DNA of 64,000 bases, taken from assembly GCA_030057555.1 (NCBI GenBank), contig JASGUU010000044.1:170595-234594 (forward strand). The letters are read 5' to 3'. Below, in pieces: positions 60,485 to 64,000 of this stretch. Numbering within the stretch: the stretch's first letter is position 1; every line of letters begins with the position of its first letter. This DNA comes from Bacillota bacterium (GTDB lineage Bacteria > Bacillota > Clostridia > Saccharofermentanales > Fastidiosipilaceae). A program made the position numbers and the translations under genes. A model generated the notes under the pieces. The model was not told where the DNA came from. It did not search any database and saw nothing but the letters and a program-made list of their open reading frames with translations.

Positions 60485-62233
60485 TCAGCGTTTCACGTGA
60501 GCGCGGACAATCTTCCGCGAGGTGTTCTTCGTGAATTCCGTGTCGCGGATCGAGATGTCGCGGATGGCCTTATACGACGGAATCTGGCTGTTGACCTCGC
60601 GGACGGCGACGCGCAGCAGCTCGTAAATCTGCTCTTCCGTTGGCTCCGCGATGCCTAGCCTGGCGGCGATGGCGTCATGGTTCGGATAGATCTCGACGGC
60701 TACGATCTGATCGCCGTCACGGGCGGGCTTCCCGCTGACCACGGATTCGAGGACGTATTCGCTGCGGTTCAGCAGAGCCTCGAGCTCCTCCGGGAAGATA
60801 TTGCGTCCGTTCTTCGTGACGATGACGTTCACCTTCCGCCCCGTGATGATCACGAATCCGTCCTTGTCGATGTAGCCGTAGTCACCGGTGTGGAACCAGC
60901 CGTCAACCAGGGCCTCGGCGGTGCGCTCGGGATCCTCGTAGTAGCCCAGCATCAGGTTTTCGCCGCGGGCGGCGAACTCGCCGATCCCGTTCTCGTCGGG
61001 ATCGAGCACCTTCACGTCGACATCCGGCAGCGGCAGGCCGGCGGATTCGTGCTTGCTGTAAATGTCGCGATTAAGGGCCAGAATCGGTGCGCATTCGGTC
61101 AGGCCGTAGCCCTGGATCGCGATGAAGCCGAAGTCCTCAAAGTCGGCCAGAACCTGGGGATTGATCGCGGCGCCACCGGATATGAACATGCGCATGGCAC
61201 CGCCGAAGCTCTCATGAATCTGGGCGAAGAGCTTCTTTCGGATATCAATGCCGATGCGGCGCAGAAAACGGCTCAGACGCAGGGCGAAGGCAACCTTTTT
61301 GGCCTTCTTCTCGTCGGAGCGGATCGCCGACCAGATGCGCTTGTGAAAGGCCTCCAGCATCAGCGGCACCACGAGGATGATCGTGGCCCTGGCCTCGGCC
61401 ATGTTTTTTGTTATGTAGCGCAGGCCCTCGCACTCCGCGACAGTATTGCCGCGATAAAGCTGACAGAGGAAGCCGCAGGTGCACTCGTAGGTATGGTGCA
61501 GGGGCAGGACCGAGAGAGCAACGTCGGGATGGTGGACATCGGTCATCTGGCACATGGCCATCAGATTCTTGCACAGCGAGCGGTGATTGTGCATGACACC
61601 CTTCGAGCGGGCGGTCGTGCCGCTGGTGAAGAGGATGACGCGCATTTCTTCGGGATCTATCTCAACCCGGGCAAAGCTCTCATCCCCGTCCGCGAGTGCC
61701 TGCCGTCCCTCCTCCATCAGTTCGGAGAATGAGACAAAGGTCTGCGTCGGTGCCGGCTCCGCCGTGAGCCCGGGCTCCTCTTCGCCCATGTAGATGACGA
61801 GTTCCAGCTCATCGAGCTCAGGCAGCACAGGCAGCAGTTTCGGCAGCTGCTGTGGCGAGACGAAGATGGCGCGCACATGGGCCCGCTCGAGGAGGCTGCG
61901 CAGTTCCTCGCCCGGCAGTTCCTTGTCAAGAGGCACAATGATGGCCTCCCCGTTCAGAACGGAGAGGTAGCTGACATACCACTCGTAGCGGGTCTCGGAG
62001 AGTATGGCCACCGCCGCTCCCCGGCCTATGCCGCGGCGCAGCAGGGCTGTGCCAACACGGTCTACATCCCCGGCATAGCTGCGATAGCTCACCGGAACAT
62101 AGGGCTCGCCGCGCACCGGCTTCGTGAGGAAGGCCGGCGCGTCCGCCCAGATGTCGACCGACTGGGCGAGCATTTCCTTCAGATTGCGGATATGGCGAAC
62201 TTCGTAAAGCGGAGCGTTTTTGCTCATGAGCAT
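60485..62233 (-). CDS. AMP-binding long-chain acyl-CoA synthetase
   Basis: Activates a carboxylic acid, probably a long-chain fatty acid, with ATP and CoA. The 582-residue protein has the ANL-family motifs: LFTSGTTARSKGVMHNH (P-loop), IAIQGYGLTECAPIL, DGWFHTGDYGYIDKDGFVII and GRKVNVIVTKNGRNIFPEEL, with a Lys in the C-terminal NTSRKIVR. Start ATG 62233 or the second ATG 62227 are both possible after AAAGGCAGG. It follows the IspH-S1 gene by 126 bases and has its own terminator. Confidence 0.9.
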   Translation of the reverse strand: MLMSKNAPLYEVRHIRNLKEMLAQSVDIWADAPAFLTKPVRGEPYVPVSYRSYAGDVDRVGTALLRRGIGRGAAVAILSETRYEWYVSYLSVLNGEAIIVPLDKELPGEELRSLLERAHVRAIFVSPQQLPKLLPVLPELDELELVIYMGEEEPGLTAEPAPTQTFVSFSELMEEGRQALADGDESFARVEIDPEEMRVILFTSGTTARSKGVMHNHRSLCKNLMAMCQMTDVHHPDVALSVLPLHHTYECTCGFLCQLYRGNTVAECEGLRYITKNMAEARATIILVVPLMLEAFHKRIWSAIRSDEKKAKKVAFALRLSRFLRRIGIDIRKKLFAQIHESFGGAMRMFISGGAAINPQVLADFEDFGFIAIQGYGLTECAPILALNRDIYSKHESAGLPLPDVDVKVLDPDENGIGEFAARGENLMLGYYEDPERTAEALVDGWFHTGDYGYIDKDGFVIITGRKVNVIVTKNGRNIFPEELEALLNRSEYVLESVVSGKPARDGDQIVAVEIYPNHDAIAARLGIAEPTEEQIYELLRVAVREVNSQIPSYKAIRDISIRDTEFTKNTSRKIVRAHVKR

Positions 62234-62283
62234 CCTGCCTTTCGCTGGAATGAGATCAGAATTCGGACCTGACGGCTATGTAC

Positions 62284-62321
62284 AGAAAGAACCCGGATGC
62301 GGGGACATCCAGGCTCTTTCT
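62284..62321 (-). terminator. Hairpin between the IspH-S1 and acyl-CoA synthetase genes
   Basis: A 16-bp stem with two G-T pairs on the minus strand (AGAAAGAGCCTGGATG / CATCCGGGTTCTTTCT) and a 6-base loop, 38 bases after the S1 stop. Only a weak T-tract follows, so it may be a leaky terminator or RNA-processing site. Confidence 0.45.
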
Positions 62322-62359
62322 CATCTGTTCGGAGAAATCAGGCGGACGATGGAGCAGGC

Positions 62360-64000
62360 TCAGGCCTCGTCATCAGTGCCGCCATCACCGAGATCCAGGC
62401 CGGCCAGCATGGAACCGAGCGTCGTACCCTGGCCGCTGTCGCTGTAGGAGGTCTGCGAGAACTCGTCGTCGCTGCGTTCTCTGCGCCCGCGGCGCTGACG
62501 GCGCTCGCCGCCTTCGGAGTCACGCCGCGGCGCGGCGGCGGCAGGTGCTGCACCTCCAGGGGCATCGATCGGCTGCACATCACGGATGCTGATCGAAATG
62601 CGGCGGGCTTCGTTGCTGACATCCAGCACACGCGCCTGGATTTCCTGACCCTCGGTCAGCACATCCTGCGGCTGGTTGAGTCGCTGGGTGGAGATCTGCG
62701 AGATATGGCAGAGGGCGTCGACACCCGGAGCGATCTCGACAAAGGCGCCGAAGTTGAACATGCGGACCACTTTGCCGGTGATGATGGAGCCAACGGGGAA
62801 GCGCTCCTCGACATTGTGGTAGGGATCGTCCTCTATGCGCTTGTAGCCGAGCGAAATGCGCTTGCGGTCAGGGTCGAAGTCCTTCACATAAACCTGAATC
62901 ACATCGCCGACACTGAGGACCTCGGAGGGATGCTTGATCCTGGTCCAGCTGAGCTCGGAGATGTGGACGAGGCCGTCCACGCCGCCGATGTCAACAAAGG
63001 CACCGAAGTCGGTCAGGCTGCGCACGACACCGTCATAGATGTCGCCGATGGCGATCGTGGCCCAGAGCTCCTCGGCGCGGGCCTTGCGCTCGCGGTTGAG
63101 CAGGGAGCGGCGTGAACCCGAGACGCGCAGACGGCGGCGCTCGGGGTCGAACTGAGTCACGAGAATGTCAAAGCTCTGATCGCGATAGGGTTCGAGATCC
63201 TCGACCGTGCCGATTTCCAGCTGGGTGCGGTGTACGTAGATGTCGATGCCGCCGTAGCTGGCGATGACGCCATCCTTCACGACATTGACCACCTTCACCG
63301 TGATCGGGGTGCGCTCGTTGTAGGCCTGCTCGACCTGATCCTTGAACTTGGCGAAATCGACACGGGCCTTTGAGAGGATGATTTCCTTGCCCATGTCGGT
63401 GTTGCGGATATTCTTAACGTAAACGTCAATCTCGCGGTGGGTCCGGACGGCCTCGTCGAGGTCAAACTCCGGGGTGGCGTCAAATTCGTGCTTCGGGATC
63501 CGGCCCTCGGACTTGGCATTGACATCCACATAGACATTGTCGTCGTCGTAGCGGATAATCATGCCCTTTACGGTGGCGCCGCGGTGGATCTCGGGAATCT
63601 GCTCGATCATGTCGGCGAAGGACATGCTTTCCGTCTGATCAGCGGCTGCCTGGCTCGGGGCTGCGACTGTTTCTGCCGGCGCTTCCTCAGCGGCGGCGGC
63701 GGGCACTTCTTCTTCTGATTCTGAAACCGACTCTGCCGGGACGGCAGCGGAGGTTGCCTCGGCTGCTTGGGTGGCGGTCGGTTCCTCGTCGACGGCTGGA
63801 TCCTCCGTCGAAGGTGCTTCTGTCAGCACCGGTTCGATCCGCTCCGTCTCCTCATGCTCGTTGCCGATGACTTCGTTTTCACTCATCGCGTGAAATACCT
63901 CCAAGATCATACTGTCTGGTGTCGACGCACCTGCGGTTACACCGATTCGCCTGTCGGCGAAAGCACCCGCGGACAGCAGCCCCCGGACAGCATCAGCATC
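62360..64000 (-). CDS. IspH-ribosomal protein S1 fusion, C-terminal part (runs off window)
   Basis: Continuous frame open to the right edge. The first visible residues, ending [23 protein letters not shown], are the C-terminus of 4-hydroxy-3-methylbut-2-enyl diphosphate reductase (LytB), whose family end reads VTAGASTPD. It reads directly into an acidic linker of about 90 residues and four S1 RNA-binding domains ([75 protein letters not shown]), then an Arg/Gly-rich tail. IspH-S1 fusions are known in clostridia. A GGAGG 11 bases before the internal ATG 63886 could also start S1 (508 residues) by itself. Confidence 0.9.
   Translation of the reverse strand, partial: DADAVRGLLSAGAFADRRIGVTAGASTPDSMILEVFHAMSENEVIGNEHEETERIEPVLTEAPSTEDPAVDEEPTATQAAEATSAAVPAESVSESEEEVPAAAAEEAPAETVAAPSQAAADQTESMSFADMIEQIPEIHRGATVKGMIIRYDDDNVYVDVNAKSEGRIPKHEFDATPEFDLDEAVRTHREIDVYVKNIRNTDMGKEIILSKARVDFAKFKDQVEQAYNERTPITVKVVNVVKDGVIASYGGIDIYVHRTQLEIGTVEDLEPYRDQSFDILVTQFDPERRRLRVSGSRRSLLNRERKARAEELWATIAIGDIYDGVVRSLTDFGAFVDIGGVDGLVHISELSWTRIKHPSEVLSVGDVIQVYVKDFDPDRKRISLGYKRIEDDPYHNVEERFPVGSIITGKVVRMFNFGAFVEIAPGVDALCHISQISTQRLNQPQDVLTEGQEIQARVLDVSNEARRISISIRDVQPIDAPGGAAPAAAAPRRDSEGGERRQRRGRRERSDDEFSQTSYSDSGQGTTLGSMLAGLDLGDGGTDDEA

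Overview
The window is a GC-rich, densely coding chromosomal segment that looks like a member of the Clostridia (Bacillota). The clues are the Asp23/AmaP/DUF2273 envelope set, SepF, HemZ, a ParE/ParC pair of the clostridial type, an IspH gene fused in frame to ribosomal protein S1, a type II pantothenate kinase, a sortase-type anchor on a surface protein, and TPP-riboswitch control of a ThiXYZ-like importer. Many genes overlap by ATGA or GTGA and GTG starts are common. No plasmid, prophage, insertion sequence or CRISPR array is visible. Species cannot be told from this window.

Layout. 1-7.7 kb (minus): yqeG-pepP, then efp-asp23-amaP-DUF2273-nusB-xseA-xseB-ispA-dxs, linking translation, envelope stress, RNA/DNA maintenance and isoprenoid synthesis; dxs runs off the left edge. 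8-9.3 kb (plus): aspartate kinase. 9.4-9.5 kb: tandem 71-bp palindromic repeat. 9.8-16 kb (minus): parE-parC and a deacetylase-fold protein that has lost its metal ligands. 16.4-18.6 kb: a less GC-rich patch with a lipoprotein, tRNA-Gly, tRNA-Arg and a GEKH-motif exported protein. 19-29 kb (minus): sepF-coaW-DUF1461-gph-DUF3810-hemZ-shikimate-kinase-like-ppx-ppk, a tightly coupled run. 29.3-33.6 kb (minus): glgB-HlyD-like-yggS. 33.7-36.9 kb (plus): fumC-tcdA-alcohol dehydrogenase. 36.9-41.3 kb (minus): dinB, then a TPP riboswitch and a thiamine/pyrimidine ABC importer. 41.5-43.7 kb (plus): GH2 glycosidase. 44-49.6 kb (minus): a less GC-rich block with a VPKTG-anchored surface protein, a DUF2442-like protein and a frameshifted MalT/LuxR-type regulator, next to tRNA-fMet and tRNA-Leu. 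50-56.8 kb (minus): oadB-oadG, PTS_EIIC_2 permease, zupT, S9 peptidase, galM. 56.9-59.5 kb (plus): tRNA-Pro, aroK, an unknown Cys/His protein and a PepV-like dipeptidase. 59.6-60.4 kb: gene-free stretch with a second copy of the 71-bp repeat, inverted. 60.5-64 kb (minus): acyl-CoA synthetase and the IspH-S1 fusion, cut by the right edge.

The most unusual items are: the dispersed 71-bp palindromic repeat (two loci, opposite orientation, same period); a TPP aptamer whose 5' two thirds lie inside the dinB reading frame; the catalytically dead deacetylase; the one-base frameshift at an A6 run in the regulator; the IspH-S1 fusion with an internal Shine-Dalgarno; and a CTG start in yqeG. Nothing in the window is an obvious new defence or mobile system; the repeat family is the best candidate for an undescribed element.
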